Shown here in pieces: positions 1 through 11,398 of a DNA stretch of 64,000 nt. Made by a program: the position numbers and the translations under genes. The notes below the pieces were generated by a model. That model ran no database searches. It was not told the DNA's origin and saw nothing but the letters and a program-made list of their open reading frames with translations. Location: the NCBI GenBank assembly GCA_037783545.1, contig JBBELK010000307.1, forward strand, positions 372,001 to 436,000, in the 5' to 3' direction. The stretch comes from Henricia sp. BOLD:AAB3569. Lineage: Eukaryota; Echinodermata; Asteroidea; Spinulosida; Echinasteridae. Numbering within the stretch: position 1 is the first letter of the stretch; every line of letters begins with the position of its first letter.

Positions 1-785
1 CTGCCTAATGTATGTTTGTTTGAATTTTCGAAAAAGCTTATCCTGTGTAAAATCCACACTGTGCGTTCCAGCAATTTTTACATTTTCAATAGCAAAACTG
101 GTGGGGAAAAATACTGGGGCAAAAAGTACAAGTTGTAAAACATTGATCTCTCAAAAAACGAAATCTCCCCGAGCACAAAAATAACACTTCCTTTAACAAA
201 AGTGACTTTTTCTCGTGTCTGGAGGTCCTGTGATCGAGATAATATTTTTATATGACTATAAAATCTGACCCTCTTGGTCAAAACTGATGAAACTCATTCA
301 ATAAAATTTGTCAAGCCTTGTTTGCATGATGTAAAATCTAGGTTAAAATCCGTTGGAAATTGAAAAAAAGTTATTTAAGATCAAAAGTAGGACATGTTTT
401 TGACACGTAGTATCATGTAAAAAAAGAAATAATGAGAAGGTAAATTCAGCCGCAAAAGGACAACAGATATTCCGACAGCACATCTTTCTAAAAAAAATGC
501 CATACTGCACAGTACAGTAACTGTATAGGTCTAACTGGATAGAGGAGGATGCCACTGTCCTTTAAGCCCCAATATATCATTTGCAGTTACCCCAAATTTT
601 ATTTCACGAGTTGATAGGAAAAACCCAACTAAAAGTGTTGATATAGCAATTGGTAACAAACACCATGTGTTTTTAAAATGGTACCTCTGTGGGAGAAATT
701 GCCAACTGAAGGTGCTTTACCATTCATTCAACACAAAAACCATGTATGCATTTTAAGGTTTTCTAAAGTATTACTGCATCTATGT
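1..785. other. No recognised feature
   Basis: AT-rich DNA. I see no convincing exon, inverted repeat or tandem repeat; the short open frames are uninformative. Confidence 0.5.
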
Positions 786-880
786 GGCTGAAATTTCTGC
801 AAGGCAGTTCATTAACATTATTCTTTAGTTATGACATACTGTTGTTCCTGTTCTTAAACGTTTTCCAATCATATAATTTG
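786..880. repeat. Short dispersed repeat, copy 1
   Basis: This segment matches 10050-10135 in the same orientation. Shared blocks include CAAGGCAGTT, ATTATTCTTTAGTT and AAACGTTTTCCAA in the same order. The copy at 10050 abuts the inverted-repeat element starting at 10135; this copy stands alone. The family is not recognised. Confidence 0.6.
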
Positions 881-1009
881 TCATTAAAAACCATGCTCTA
901 TGTAGCTCTATATAGATGGATAGACAATTAAGGATGTCACTCAAGTGTCTGTCGCTGTTGGGTCAGTTGAGGAAAGTTGTGTACGAGGAGGTTTTAAAGG
1001 TTTAGTGAA

Positions 1010-1552
1010 GTGAAAATTATCAACCATTTGTTTTTATACACGAATCAGAAGATCAAAGTGTTGCAGACAAAGGGGCAAACTCAAATTAGTTTTCATTTCA
1101 GAAAGAAGTGACCTTTTCTCTACTTCAAAATTTTCTTGACAGACGAGGACGCTGTTTATTGCTAGTCATGGAGGGAACCCACAGTTGAAAAACAAAGAAA
1201 GAACATTACATTTCAAACTGTAATGATACCCCACTGATCCATTTCTGACCCAAACAAACTTGTTGGGATTGTTGCAAATGACATACTAAACAAACTCAGT
1301 AAACTGTTACAGATCATAACACTAAGACGTCACTGAAAATGACAAAAACCTTTGTACACAAGTCAATGGAGATTTCCTCTGTTGTCCTGAGATGACATCA
1401 CGGATTTGCTCATGAATATGGAAATTCTCATCAGCATAAAAATAGAAAACTTGCAATTACACCAAAACGGAACAATCAAATTTTGTGAAATTGACCAAAA
1501 TGTGTAAAACACACCCTCTACTATAATTATATTTAATAAAAACCCTATTTCA
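1010..1552 (-). repeat. Dispersed repeat, copy 1 (partner at 54834-55306)
   Basis: The reverse complement matches 54834-55306 almost end to end. Shared blocks include TCCATTGACTTGTGTAC, TTCCGTTTTGGTGTAATTGC and GGTTGATAATTTTCAC. No terminal inverted repeat or coding frame is shared, so the class is unknown. The other copy is about 70 bp shorter. Confidence 0.85.
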
Positions 1553-1896
1553 CACGTCCTGCCATATGTTACCATAATGAAGTTTAATTTATCTTCTTAT
1601 AAGAATTTGTTTTATTGAGAAAAGATAAAAGCATTTGCCGGCAAATATTCTCTTGATTGTCAAAATGACCTCTAGACTGGAGAGGGACCAAAATTAAATT
1701 TCAACTGCAAAAATTAATGAGCATAAATTTGGTCAAGATAATAATTATAGTACGTCTTCGCAATATTGTGTTCGGCCTGTAAGTAAAATACTGTCGCGAA
1801 ATGATGTACATGTATAGCCTAATGGGAGTGCGTGTGTTACGTCGTGTGTGGTTGCGAAGAAAATGTGCAATTGTATAATGTATAGACCAAAAACAC

Positions 1897-2056
1897 TGAC
1901 GTCATGAATGTTTACATTCATGCTTTTCTATGGCCCTTTGCCGTCTACAGTCCTACTTAAAATTGCGCGCATGTAGACAAACCATGACGTCATTATGCTG
2001 CGTATATATCTGCCGTTCGGGGACAAGCGACAACGACCCAAAACATAATGACGTCA
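1897..2056. other. Cluster of three TGACGTCA palindromes
   Basis: Exact 8-bp palindromes lie at 1897, 1985 and 2049, with a one-base variant near 2144. TGACGTCA is the consensus CREB/ATF site. Here it sits in a repeated context: CATGTAG, a few bases, then AAACC and the palindrome also occurs near 20715-20734. No gene start is visible nearby, so a regulatory role is unsupported and repeat origin is more likely. Confidence 0.35.
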
Positions 2057-2329
2057 CTTTCACTCAAATACGCCCATATGAGAGTCTCAGGGTATACCAG
2101 ATGGTTTGTTGGGCCATAAGAAAGCGAGCTTGTAAAAAAGCCATGACGTCGTTATGTTTCACGTCTATATTGTTAGCTTTAATTGGACCCGAAACATTGC
2201 ATGCTGACGCTGATACAAAACAAAATGGTACAAAATAAATGGATGCGGTCCTCATGCATCAGTTACTGAACAAAAGACTCGATATTAGATGTGTGTTTGT
2301 GCACTTGTTTCCCCATAGCTACATGCAGC

Positions 2330-2757
2330 TGTGGGGACATTGACCCACGGATGATATGTGGACTACAGAACGTTGTGGGGTTATTTTTCATGTCCCCACA
2401 ACGTTTGTTTCCTCAAACTCACTAAAATAGTGAAAAATCACTCTAAAATCACTCCAAAGAGAGTGGAAATTAGATTAGTGTTAGGGTTATGATTATGATT
2501 ATAATGATTTCTACTCTATTTAGAGTAATTCTTGAGTAATTTTCACTTTATTTAGAGTCATTTTAGAGTGATTTGCACTTTATTTAGAGTAATTTTAGAG
2601 TGATTTTCACTATATTTAGGGTGCTTTTAGAGTGATTAATCCTAAACCTAACCCCGACCCGAAACCTAAACCCCAACCCTTACCCTAATCAAATTTGCAC
2701 TCTATATTTAGAGTACTTTTAGAGTGATTTTACTCTATTTGGACTGATGTCCCCACA
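2330..2757. repeat. Inverted-repeat-bounded block of TAGAGT-rich imperfect tandem repeats
   Basis: TGTGGGGACAT at 2330 is inverted at 2747-2757, and a further copy near 2390 reads ATGTCCCCACAACG. Between about 2420 and 2740 the motif ATTTAGAGTAATTTTAGAGTG recurs with drift at a spacing of roughly 35-45 bp. A stretch at 2640-2690 is CCTAA/CCCCAACC-rich but not a clean telomere repeat. It looks like a decayed non-autonomous element carrying a minisatellite. Confidence 0.55.
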
Positions 2758-3513
2758 ACTCTGTGAATGCTAGATACTGTGTTTCCGCGCGTGCGTGTAT
2801 ATATTGCGAGGCGTAAAGGTATTATATGCGCCTGTTATTGTTCCCCCCACTCTTTACCTGCGCTACCCCACCATTTTGTAAAGTGGGACTTTGTCTTGGT
2901 TTGCATGCCCCATGAGGGTGGGGACTTTGACACACAGAAATCAGATTGTGAGCGCATATGGTAGGCAACGTTTTCACCATGGAATCATACATTTGATGGA
3001 ATTTTGCACAAAAAGAGAAATTGCACTTTCACAGCATGTTCACTTTTACACACATTAAAAGAAGTATAGATTATTTTCTGGCCACGATTACTCCTTAAGT
3101 AAAATGAAATGCATGATGTCAAGGTGAAAACGTTGCCTTTTGTGTTCGTAAGACATCTGTGCACACACCACTTTTTAAATGACAAAAATCAATATAGTAG
3201 TTCTTGAGTTACGTCAAAAAGTATTAGACGGGAACTTACTTTCTTGGTTGGGTGTATACGTATAATGGAAGAGTTGAACCGCAATAATTGAACGTGTGCA
3301 ATGGAAATGGCTCATGTTCGTCCTTCGTGAACATTTTTATTTGTGAATGTTGTTGAAATGGAATGAGTGTTACGATGTCAGTATAAGTTATTTATTTATA
3401 TTTATTTCTATGCTCTTCCAATGTTGCAAAAACTGTTGATGTAGAGAGTTTTGGTAGGTTTAAACTTCGCGCCAGTATCACGTATCCTTATCAAAAGTGA
3501 TACGTAAAAATGT
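2758..3513. other. No gene seen; C-rich remnant at about 2838-2945
   Basis: The remnant holds CTGCGCTACCCCACC followed by GAGGGTGGGGAC and TTTGACAC, resembling the interior of the element at 32279-32584. The rest has nothing recognisable apart from a small hairpin around TATCACGTAT near 3477-3506. Confidence 0.4.
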
Positions 3514-3909
3514 AAGGCTGTGCCTAACGAATCGAATATTCGATAGATCATCGAATGTTAGAATAGCATTTTAGTAGGTATGTGCTTTTTCAAATCCAAA
3601 CCAAATAAGTCCTTCAGCAATGGAAGTCCTTTGTCGAAACTGCCATACTGTATTTGCATCCAGCCACACGAGGCCCAGTGATAATTTCTGCAAAATCTCT
3701 TTGGGCGAAAGACTGCGGGAAATTCGGCAATAAAAAGGCTAATGTAACTTCCTGTGACCTACGAGTTCGGATACGCCAAAATAAATTATTTTCATGGCAA
3801 TTGTTTTTGTCAAAATCGTACAAAACAATTCACGCATCGAATATCGAATATTCGACCGAAAATAAAACCGATTTTTCGAATAGTAAATTATTCGAAAATG
3901 CACAGGCCT
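3514..3909. repeat. Inverted-repeat element with TCGAATATTCGA motifs
   Basis: The ends are AGGCTGTGC at 3514 and GCACAGGCCT at 3900-3909. Both subterminal regions carry AT-rich palindromes with TCGAATATTCGA-like cores. No target duplication is obvious and no transposase is encoded. It is probably a non-autonomous DNA transposon; the limits are approximate. Confidence 0.45.
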
Positions 3910-4526
3910 ATAAAATGTTGGCATAGACATGGATACTCTGATCTAAATCTTGGGAAGGATCCCTGAGAATGCAGATCTCGTCTAGGATCTACGCGAAGTA
4001 AACGAGTTTATCGCAGATCTACGCAATTTTGGATTCAAACAAACACACCCCATGCAGATATCAGAATTTACGCATGCAATTCTCATAAGTGAAAGTACAG
4101 TCAACCTTTTTCGTTCTTTTTCCTTTGTCGTTCTTTTTCCTTTTTCGAAATTATAGAAATAAGGGTAGAATAGCTTGTTGCAAATGACATTTATTGTCGA
4201 TTGTGCCATCATATCACTCATGCTAAGTCTCGGGTCATTTCACACGAACGGGAAGGATACAAAATAGTGCATGCGGCATGGAGCAAATTCGAGCATCGCC
4301 TATGGTGAATGTAGTCCGAACATTTTTGTCCAAACGAACGCAGTGTGTTCAACGATGGTTAGTCGAGGCCCAGTAAGCGCGCGCCCAGTCAGCTAGTTAT
4401 CCTACCGTGAGTTGTTGCAACGGTCTGCTGGAAACCATTGCTCCTCTCGAGGCGTTCGTGCGTGGAAGTAAAACGCACGCGTTTGACGAAATCCAGAACG
4501 AACCGGTAATTAACTACATGTACGTA
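3910..4526. other. No recognised feature
   Basis: No convincing exon or repeat seen, apart from a short local duplication of TTTTCGTTCTTTTTCC-like sequence near 4110-4145. Confidence 0.45.
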
Positions 4527-4530
4527 TTAA

Positions 4531-5053
4531 AGGCCCTGTAGATGATCTGTTTTTGAGCGATTCTCCGAATAAAACCATTATAAATCAAAAGAAAGACATC
4601 AACAAACTCATCCTAAGAAATTTCAGCTTTGTCAAATGTACCACGTTTAAAAAAACAATGAAAATCCATATGCATTTTCCTGGTCTTGGCGGGGTGTTTC
4701 AAATATTCGTTCTCAGTTGATCGGGTACTATGTGGCTTGCGTCATGCACTCTGTGGCGCACATACTGCGTGTGCGCGCGATCCATAAAAATGCATCGCGT
4801 TGGAACACGCACACGGAGTACACAGCGCCCATGCATTTTGGACCGCGTAGATGCGAACCAAAAATAAGTAAATCGTTTGCAAACGATCTAAATAATTTCA
4901 TCTTTACGGATTATTTTCTGGTAAAATTATATCATTTTGAGCGAAAACCTTTCATTGGGTAGTTGCTATTAATTCAATCTTTACTTTCAGAACTTTTCCC
5001 CTGTAAACTCGTCGATTACATTTTGGGGTCATTGCAAATGATCCACTGGGCCT
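4531..5053 (+). mobile_element. TTAA-type non-autonomous DNA transposon, family D copy 1
   Basis: The 523-bp element begins right after TTAA (4527-4530) with AGGCCCTGTAGATGATCTG and ends with GATCCACTGGGCCT at 5053. The right flank reads ACGA, so the second TTAA has been lost. The same family lies reversed at 61182-61567, where both TTAA sites survive. Long shared blocks include the segment around CCACATAGTACCCGATCAAC (reverse sense here) and GCGAAAACCTTTCATTGG. No protein is encoded. Confidence 0.9.
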
Positions 5054-5412
5054 ACGAATTTGCTAGCAATAGAGGAATTTGAAATCGTCATCGAAAACGA
5101 GGAGATATGATAAAATTTGCAATGAAAAGACGTGTGACGTAATACAATGGCTCAGCATCTGAAACGAGTCATAAATAATGTCCATCTTCGTGATAATCAC
5201 GTCGTGATGCTTATCAGGAATAACGGTATATGACGGGATAACTCGAGTACACTGGCGAACGCAGCCCCTACGTTTTCCTTTATGCCTAATGGAGACAAAG
5301 CTGATGGTATAAATTCAGCCTTCAATTTTAATTATGTTATTACTCCACATCAAATTATATGATGCGGTTTTGTTTAGATTTATCATCACCATTGCTATTT
5401 GGCTCTTTCATG

Positions 5413-5829
5413 CACAGTAATGGGGTACATTTCTGTGACATACAAGATCTTAGGTCCCAGTTCAGTTCAAATGTCTTAATTTTATTTTTAAATTATCCAG
5501 CTAAACTGAGGAAATAACTTTTGCACGAAGGAGTAAGACAAATAGTCCTGCAACAGACATTTCTGAAAACCCCGTGCACAAATTTTCCTATTACGTATGT
5601 AACAAAGACAGAAAAAATTGTCACAAAATGGTCTGTCCACGTTACATACGTAATAGGAAAATTTGTACACAAGATTTTCGAAAATGCATTTTGTGGCAGC
5701 AATTTCTTACCTTTTGGGCAAAGGTTATCTCCTGAGAACAGTACAAGGAAATTTCTTTAATTTTGGGATAAACTAAAGACATCTGAAAGGAAGTATTGAC
5801 TTATTTTTCAAATGTACCCCATTACTGTG
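5413..5829. mobile_element. Palindromic MITE, 417 bp
   Basis: The outer ends are perfect inverted repeats starting CACAGTAATGGGGTACATTT. A second inverted pair near the centre is CCTATTACGTATGTAAC against its complement (about 5587-5663). No clear target duplication was found. A fragment related to the inner part lies at 11110-11176. Confidence 0.85.
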
Positions 5830-6127
5830 GAAAGACCCACTTGCATGCACTACCAGCACATATATAATTGCTACATGTAATATAATTCAGCGCCAACTGT
5901 GCAGAATAGGCCGAGGCCTATATTATTGCTGTCAATATTATTATAACCATTGTGTCTTCATCTGCTTGGTTCTGCAGCACCAGCATATTTCAGTTTTCTT
6001 GACACATTATTTATTGAACAGCAAAATGCATGGGGATTCTCCTTGAAATTGGAACACGATGCCTTCTTTTACATCGTGACAATTTTGAAGTTATCTGTTA
6101 AAGGAGCGTATCCAGATCACATTTTTC

Positions 6128-6838
6128 CCTATGGGTTTTGAGATTTTGATACCATATAATTTGTCATATTTTTCTCATTATTGTTGATGTCCCCAACGTG
6201 GCGCGGCCCTTATAACGTGGCGCACTTTACTTTCCGTTCTCTCTTGGTGCAATAGACAATCTGTTGCACTTGGCATTAAATGGAAATAAAGTTCTCAAGT
6301 ATACCTTCATAAATTGCAAAACTAAAATACTGAGAAGAATCATTCATTTACTAGAAATTCACCGGAATGTGAAGGCATCGCTGTTCGCTTCAGGTTGACA
6401 TGACGCCATACACGGAAGCCTGTAATAGGCATTTGACTTTTTCTTGGAGCCTGTGAATTCTACTGCACGGTGTGTAAGTTTCAACTAAATCTTCTAGGGG
6501 GTTTTGCTACAAGGTGAGCGAATTTGCAGTGAGTTGTCGAAGTGCGCCAAGTTAGGGGACGTCACTATACCACAAATGATTCTGAAATTTCGCATTCTCC
6601 TTCCGTATATTTTCAAGGATATCGTCAGAAAACCACCGATGCTTTGCAACTAATTTATCTGGTTCTAAAGCAGTGCAGTAATTACACCAACCCTTTTGCT
6701 TCCACATCCAAATTGGAGATTGCAAATGTCCTGGTTTTTTTCCTTCCACGGATAATTGTTTGGGGAGTTATTTTATATGATTCTTATATAGGTTGAAACG
6801 AAATCCATTTTCTAGAAAATCCTGAACACTTTTAAAGT
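6128..6838 (+). repeat. Dispersed repeat family C, copy 1, split by an insertion
   Basis: Segments 6128-6185 and 6564-6838 match 61655-61955 in order and orientation. Shared blocks are ACCATAT, TCATATTTTTCTCATTA, TTTTCAAGGATATCGTCA and AAACCACCGATG. A third fragment lies at 11280-11365. The interruption is the element at 6186-6563. No coding potential is conserved between copies. Confidence 0.8.
6186..6563. mobile_element. Inverted-repeat insertion inside family C
   Basis: Ends are GATGTCCCCAACGTGGCGC at 6186 and the inverted form GCGCCAAGTTAGGGGACGTC finishing at 6563. A further ATAACGTGGCGCAC lies inside the left end. Its boundaries coincide with the break in repeat C, supporting insertion. 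No transposase and no certain target duplication. Confidence 0.7.
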
Positions 6839-7439
6839 TTTGGGTTTCGGTGATGGTTCAAAAGCAGCAGTGTATAATTTGTTTTATAACACCTCACCCA
6901 CAGATTCTGTATCGTGGTTGGTCGAGAGTGTGTCACGTGACGCTGGCTATTTTGCTATTTTTGTAAAAGTGCTCCAAAAAGACTATACCATGCACCCTTG
7001 TTCCGGAAAAGTACTATACCCGTAACAACAGGGGAACTATATCCGGCGCGCTTCCGGGGCCTGGAACGCGCGCAGCGCGTAGCTGGCCAGCCCTTCTTTT
7101 GGAATTATAAGCAATACAAAAATTCTGAAGGAGAGAGTTACGATGGAGATACGATTGAGAGCAGACAGTATCAACAGTGTAAAAAGTTTGATGGGAAAAT
7201 AAAGAGATTGATGCTTCTGTAAACGGAACCCTAGTCTTCAGTGACTTTGTTTAAAAGAGTTTCACTACAAACATGTCTCTACAAGCCTTAAATACATTGC
7301 TGTTCAATTGGAATTTCTGAATTAAATTTGATGAAATTAATTTTCACTTTAGGTGTTTTATTATTGATTTTTGTTTAAGCTTAAATTAAGCAGAATATGT
7401 AGGAGAGGTGTTGACTGCTTTATCTCCCCACATCTTCCA
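6839..7439. other. No recognised feature
   Basis: Includes a GC-rich patch near 7045-7090 with GCGCGC runs. No supported gene. Confidence 0.4.
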
Positions 7440-7682
7440 GGTCCTTGTGGGGTTTTGGAATTGACCACCTTTAGACACTAAAAACGATGGTTTTTCGACT
7501 TTATTTACCTATTTTGTTTAAACCCTCACGTTTAGCGGTTACTAGAGACCCCCAGTTTTGATATGTGAACAGAAAATCTTGAATTTTCCTTAAATAATTT
7601 AGTGTTTTTGGTGCGAAAACTAAGGACTGTCGAGAACCCCCCAAGGACCCGAACCACCCAAGGACCAAACCCCACAAGGACC
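7440..7682. repeat. Inverted repeat with CCAAGGACC direct repeats
   Basis: GGTCCTTGTGGGGTTTTGG at 7440 is inverted at 7665-7682. The right arm carries several direct copies of CCAAGGACC that continue to about 7736. Probably a decayed non-autonomous element. Confidence 0.5.
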
Positions 7683-7762
7683 AAATCCTCTAACTTCTTC
7701 ATAGACTTGTGCACAACCCGTGCACCCCAAGGACCAAAACATATATATTTGACTATGTCTCG

Positions 7763-7883
7763 TGGTATATAGTAAAACTAGCCTCCCTCGGTGACCCACG
7801 GAGCATTCTATTTTCCCTCGGCTTCGCCTCGGGAAAATATAATGCTCTGTGGGTCACCTCGGGAGGCTAGTTTTACTATACCA
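7763..7883. mobile_element. Near-perfect palindromic MITE, 121 bp, 4-bp TSD
   Basis: The whole element folds into one hairpin. Arms run from TGGTATATAGTAAAAC to GTTTTACTATACCA with CGGCTTCGCC at the loop. It is flanked by CTCG on both sides (7759-7762 and 7884-7887), a plausible target duplication. Confidence 0.8.
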
Positions 7884-7887
7884 CTCG

Positions 7888-8410
7888 AAGCAGTCAATAT
7901 TTGTATAATAAGACATTAGTTGACCTGTTGAATTTCGCTTATAACTGTGACAAAACAAATAACTGAGTACCAAGAAGTTTGGTGAATAAAAAATACACCA
8001 CTTTTTTTTGGTGGGGAAAAAACGAGACATGGTTGCAGAAAAGACATGCCTGCATGCAAAAGTCAATGTGACTTTAGGCCGCCAGAAATGTTGCACCGTT
8101 TGAAACACACACACGCATTAATGTGACCCATTCTCGAGAAATAAGTCGGATCGATGTCGCATCGGCTGGGCCGAGTTTTCGTGACCACAACCAAAAATAT
8201 GTTTCACTAATTTGACCAACGATGATCTATGAGAGATGAGGCTCAAACTTGATCATTGGTTGAAACGGTGATTACGTCACATATTCTTGGTTATAGTCGC
8301 GAAAACTCTGCTCAGACTGTGCGACAGCTAACAAAATTCCCCATGCAGAGCGGTTACATAAAAATAAATTAAGTTTAAAATGCCACTTTTACTTGCTTAT
8401 ATTAGGCTAT
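7888..8410. other. No recognised feature
   Basis: No exon with credible splice sites and no clear repeat partner in the window. Confidence 0.4.
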
Positions 8411-8890
8411 ATGTGAGCCACTCCACCAAAAGTAGGCTCTTGCATAAAAAAAATGAAAATAGAGCTAATAGCTTAATCAGATATAATATATTATAAGCTT
8501 GTCAATCCGTCAAAATTTGCCCTAGTTATGACCATTTCCGTGATGACCAAGAACACATTTTTAAGAAGCGCTTTAGCGAAAAATGGCGTAGAAGGTTGTA
8601 CTTCTGTTAGGGCATAAAGTCCTCAGCAACCATGCAAATTCTGACCCCAAAAGCCTTATACCTATAGGAAAACATCTGTGGGTGGTGTTTCAGCAAGAAT
8701 GAACAATAAGCATGGAATATCGGTGATTTAGAAGGTATGCTTTAGAAAAACACTTCTTTAGGTGATAGATGGATACTTAATAAGTGGTCTCCTGCTATCG
8801 ATAAAAAATGCCCTACTTGACATATATGCATAAATTATCCATTATCTAGTCAGTGCGACAAGCGCCAACTTTCGGTGAAGCGGCTCACAT
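8411..8890 (+). mobile_element. Non-autonomous DNA transposon, family A copy 1 (480 bp)
   Basis: Terminal inverted repeats of about 28 bp read ATGTGAGCC, then CTCC or CTTC, and a CCGAAAGT-like block. A second copy lies at 24205-26164 with the same interior order, including GGTTGTACTTCT, AAGCATGGAATATCGG and AAAATGCCCTACTTGACAT. No protein is encoded. This uninterrupted copy defines the empty state of the element inserted into copy 2. Confidence 0.92.
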
Positions 8891-9526
8891 AAAATAAAAT
8901 CTCCCACATACGACTATAAAAAAAACTGATCGATCGATCGCATCGCATTGTAATTGGTATGCCGTCGAGCTAATGAAAACAGAAATATCCTGTGTCGCTT
9001 TGTCACAGTCTTAGTGACAAAGAAATAATAACAAGAAAAACGTAGAGGGAAGAAAAACCCCGTGATTTCTTGCAGAGTACCTGAATATTTTGAAGTCGAC
9101 AAGATGGCGGATTCCAATTGCTATGTTGTATAACCCCGGTGTAGCCTCGGGCCCTACTCAGCATCAATAATCCGTTCATCTTCGTGCAGCCAATCTAGTT
9201 AATCATCGCAGGGATGCGGATAAGGTCAAACTCGAGTCTGTGTGGTTGAAGATGAAATTTATTTAAAGGGGAGTGCGAATAAAGATAAACTATGGGTGAG
9301 TCGAGAAAATGTGTGCATGTGTGGTCCTATGAGCATTTTGGACGTATGGCGGACAGAATAAAGTTGCGAAGTGAAAACGCCACCATTTGTGTGTTGCGAA
9401 GGCTGTGGGGTCTACACTAAAACACGCTAAACTGTTTCCCTGCGCTTGAGCAATGGACGTTTTAAATTACCAACGAATGTTTAGACAAATTACCATGGCA
9501 AAACTGACGTCACATTTTCGTAGTCT
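8891..9526. other. No recognised feature
   Basis: No gene supported. It holds a short CGATCGATCG run near 8932 and one TGACGTCA at 9505. Confidence 0.4.
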
Positions 9527-9745
9527 ATAGGGAGGGAGAACTTTGATTTGGGTATAAATTACAATTAAATACAAAATTACTGCATTTTTTGTTACTTTGG
9601 ACTTGATTATTTTACTCAAAATTCTGTCTGTAATAACTTTTCCATAATGTAAAACAGGTTTTTGGAAAGAGGTAAATTTGTTACAAAAAAATGCATATCC
9701 CAATAAAACTGCGCCATCTCCTTTTGTTCCACCATACTTCTAAAA
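9527..9745. mobile_element. Inverted-repeat MITE, family G copy 1
   Basis: The left part reads CTTTGATTTGGGTATAAATT and the right part ATCCCAATAAAACTGCGCC, ending near CCATACTTCTAAAAGGCTAAT. The arrangement matches 59325-59560, where the mirrored end reads GCCTTTTTGAAGTATGGCGG. It has no coding content; boundaries are approximate. Confidence 0.7.
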
Positions 9746-10049
9746 GGCTAATGCGAATCGACTAAGTCAACTATAAAGGATGTGTATACATGTATAACCT
9801 ACATTTGATTTAAAGATATATAGTTCATGGTTCTCAGCAAATTTGAATTTGTTTTCTTCTCCGAACGAATTTTCAAAGCATTTACTATATTTCAACAACA
9901 AAACATCATGCTTTGTTTTTTAGACATCGGCAACCTGTGGAAAACGCCGTGTTTATACGGTCGTTTTCGCGCCATGCCTTGACTTGCCGGAGACCTGACT
10001 TCCCGTGTTTGGTGTGTGGTGCGGTGCGTACATCCAATGGCCACGCGGC
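9746..10049. other. No recognised feature
   Basis: Nothing I can assign; slightly GC-richer near 9945-10030. Confidence 0.4.
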
Positions 10050-10134
10050 TGAAACTTCTTCAAGGCAGTTTTTTTAAACATTATTCTTTAGTTCTGTAAT
10101 GACGTTGTTCCTCTTTTTAAACGTTTTCCAAAGT
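10050..10134. repeat. Short dispersed repeat, copy 2
   Basis: Second copy of the repeat at 786-880, ending exactly where the CATGATTGG element begins. Confidence 0.6.
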
Positions 10135-10612
10135 ATACATGATTGGTATCTCGAAAATCAGAAATGTTCACAGATTTACGCCTTACTTACACAATATAGG
10201 GGCCTTAACATGATGACCGTAGAAATGGTTCCCCTGAAATGGTTTTGTCTAAAGTGCTATAGTTTTTGAGAGATGAGTAAAACAATTAGTTTTCGTCTCA
10301 TGAGACGAAAATTCATTTCGCCCCCAAACCACTTCGCCCGAGTGCCATTTCGCCCCAAATCACTTCGTCCAAACACAACATCGCCCAAATGCTACTTCGC
10401 CCCAAAAACCACTCCGTGCACAGGCCGCAGTTCAGAGCGAAATGGTTCAAGGCGAAGTGGTTTTGGGGCGAAATGACTGCAAACTCTTGTTTGACTGTTT
10501 TCTCAAAAGTTAGACGAAGTATACGGAGCTGGCTTTTGCTCAGGTTGGTTTTAATCATGCATATCTTCAATCATACAGGGGGATAAAACTATAACAGTTT
10601 ACCAATCATGTA
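10135..10612 (+). mobile_element. TTAA-type element, family J copy 1
   Basis: Ends are ACATGATTGGTA and the inverted TACCAATCATGTA. The interior carries diverged repeats of AACCACTTCGCCCC and the palindrome TCTCATGAGACGA. The 3' part (TTTTCTCAAAAGTTAGACGA, then AATCATGCATATCTTCAATC) recurs in copies at 22067, 41819, 46755 and 47708. The outermost bases of this copy are degenerate, so its TTAA sites are not certain. Confidence 0.85.
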
Positions 10613-10635
10613 GGCCCATACTATCTTTAACACTG

Positions 10636-10795
10636 GAGGACGACATCCAGAAGTTGACATCACGTGATAATATTTATCACAACCCGTGATATCGTCATCC
10701 TACACTCTGGACGCCGTCGTCCTACACTCTGGATGTCTTCATCCCGTGATAAATTATCTCGGGATATCGACATCCTATTATGGATGTCGTCAAAC
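10636..10795. repeat. Inverted repeat with CATCC/TGGATGTCGTC units
   Basis: GACGACATCCA at the left is inverted as TGGATGTCGTC at the right. Between them CATCCTACACTCTGGA is repeated in tandem and ATAATATTTATCAC-like hairpins occur. Related words reappear at 11640-11760 inside another palindromic element. Confidence 0.5.
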
Positions 10796-11109
10796 GGTAT
10801 ACAGACGATAAGGAAACACATGATTTTCCTCGCGTTTTCAGAATTTATAAACGTAAACCTTTGAACATTTCCGTGTTGTGAGTGTATACACCATTAGCTG
10901 TAACTCGCAAACCCATTTCTGGAAGTCACAAAAGCCAAAACTTTCACTTTAAATTCCAAGATATTAACCCTTATACATGTATAAATCTGTCTTGAGCACT
11001 ATAGTCTGACTTTGGAACCAGAATCATATATTTATGTACAATTGTTTTTCTCAAATTAAAGAAGAAAAATGTGTTTAGTTTGTTGAAGAAGATAACTTTA
11101 GCCGAAGAA

Positions 11110-11176
11110 CGGCAGCAAATAGTGTGACAACTTTCTGAAAACCCTGTGTACAAAAATTCCATATATTGTACGTAAC
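11110..11176. repeat. Fragment related to the 5413-5829 MITE
   Basis: GGCAGCAA, TTTCTGAAAACCC, TGTACAAA and TGTACGTAAC match inner segments of that element. The CACAGTAAT ends are absent, so this is a truncated or diverged copy. Confidence 0.55.
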
Positions 11177-11279
11177 GAGGAACGTTCGTGTGGTGTCCTT
11201 AATAATAAGACTTGTAATGCGCACATATCCACCCTGCTGGGTGTTCAAGGCGCAGCTTTAATGGACAATTTATTGCATA

Positions 11280-11365
11280 TTGATTGCGTAATTTTTGGTA
11301 TTTTATATGATTGTTTGGTTAAAACAAAATCCATTTTCTGGAAAAAATCTGAACACGGGGAATTT
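11280..11365 (+). repeat. Family C fragment (copy 3)
   Basis: GGTATTTTATATGATTG, AAATCCATTTTCT and CTGAACAC match the 3' part of family C (6765-6835 and 61885-61950). Confidence 0.6.
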
Positions 11366-11398
11366 AACCCAAGAAACAAAAGACATTGTGTTGAACAT

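Noticed and set aside
2640-2690. Telomere-like CCCTAA/CCAACC sequence
   Set aside because: No regular hexamer array; only a few related words inside a TAGAGT-rich block.
4531-6838. Possible segmental duplication with 61182-61955, since families D and C are neighbours at both sites
   Set aside because: Family D is inverted relative to C in one location, spacing differs (about 1.1 kb against 90 bp), and flanks do not match. Independent insertions explain it better.
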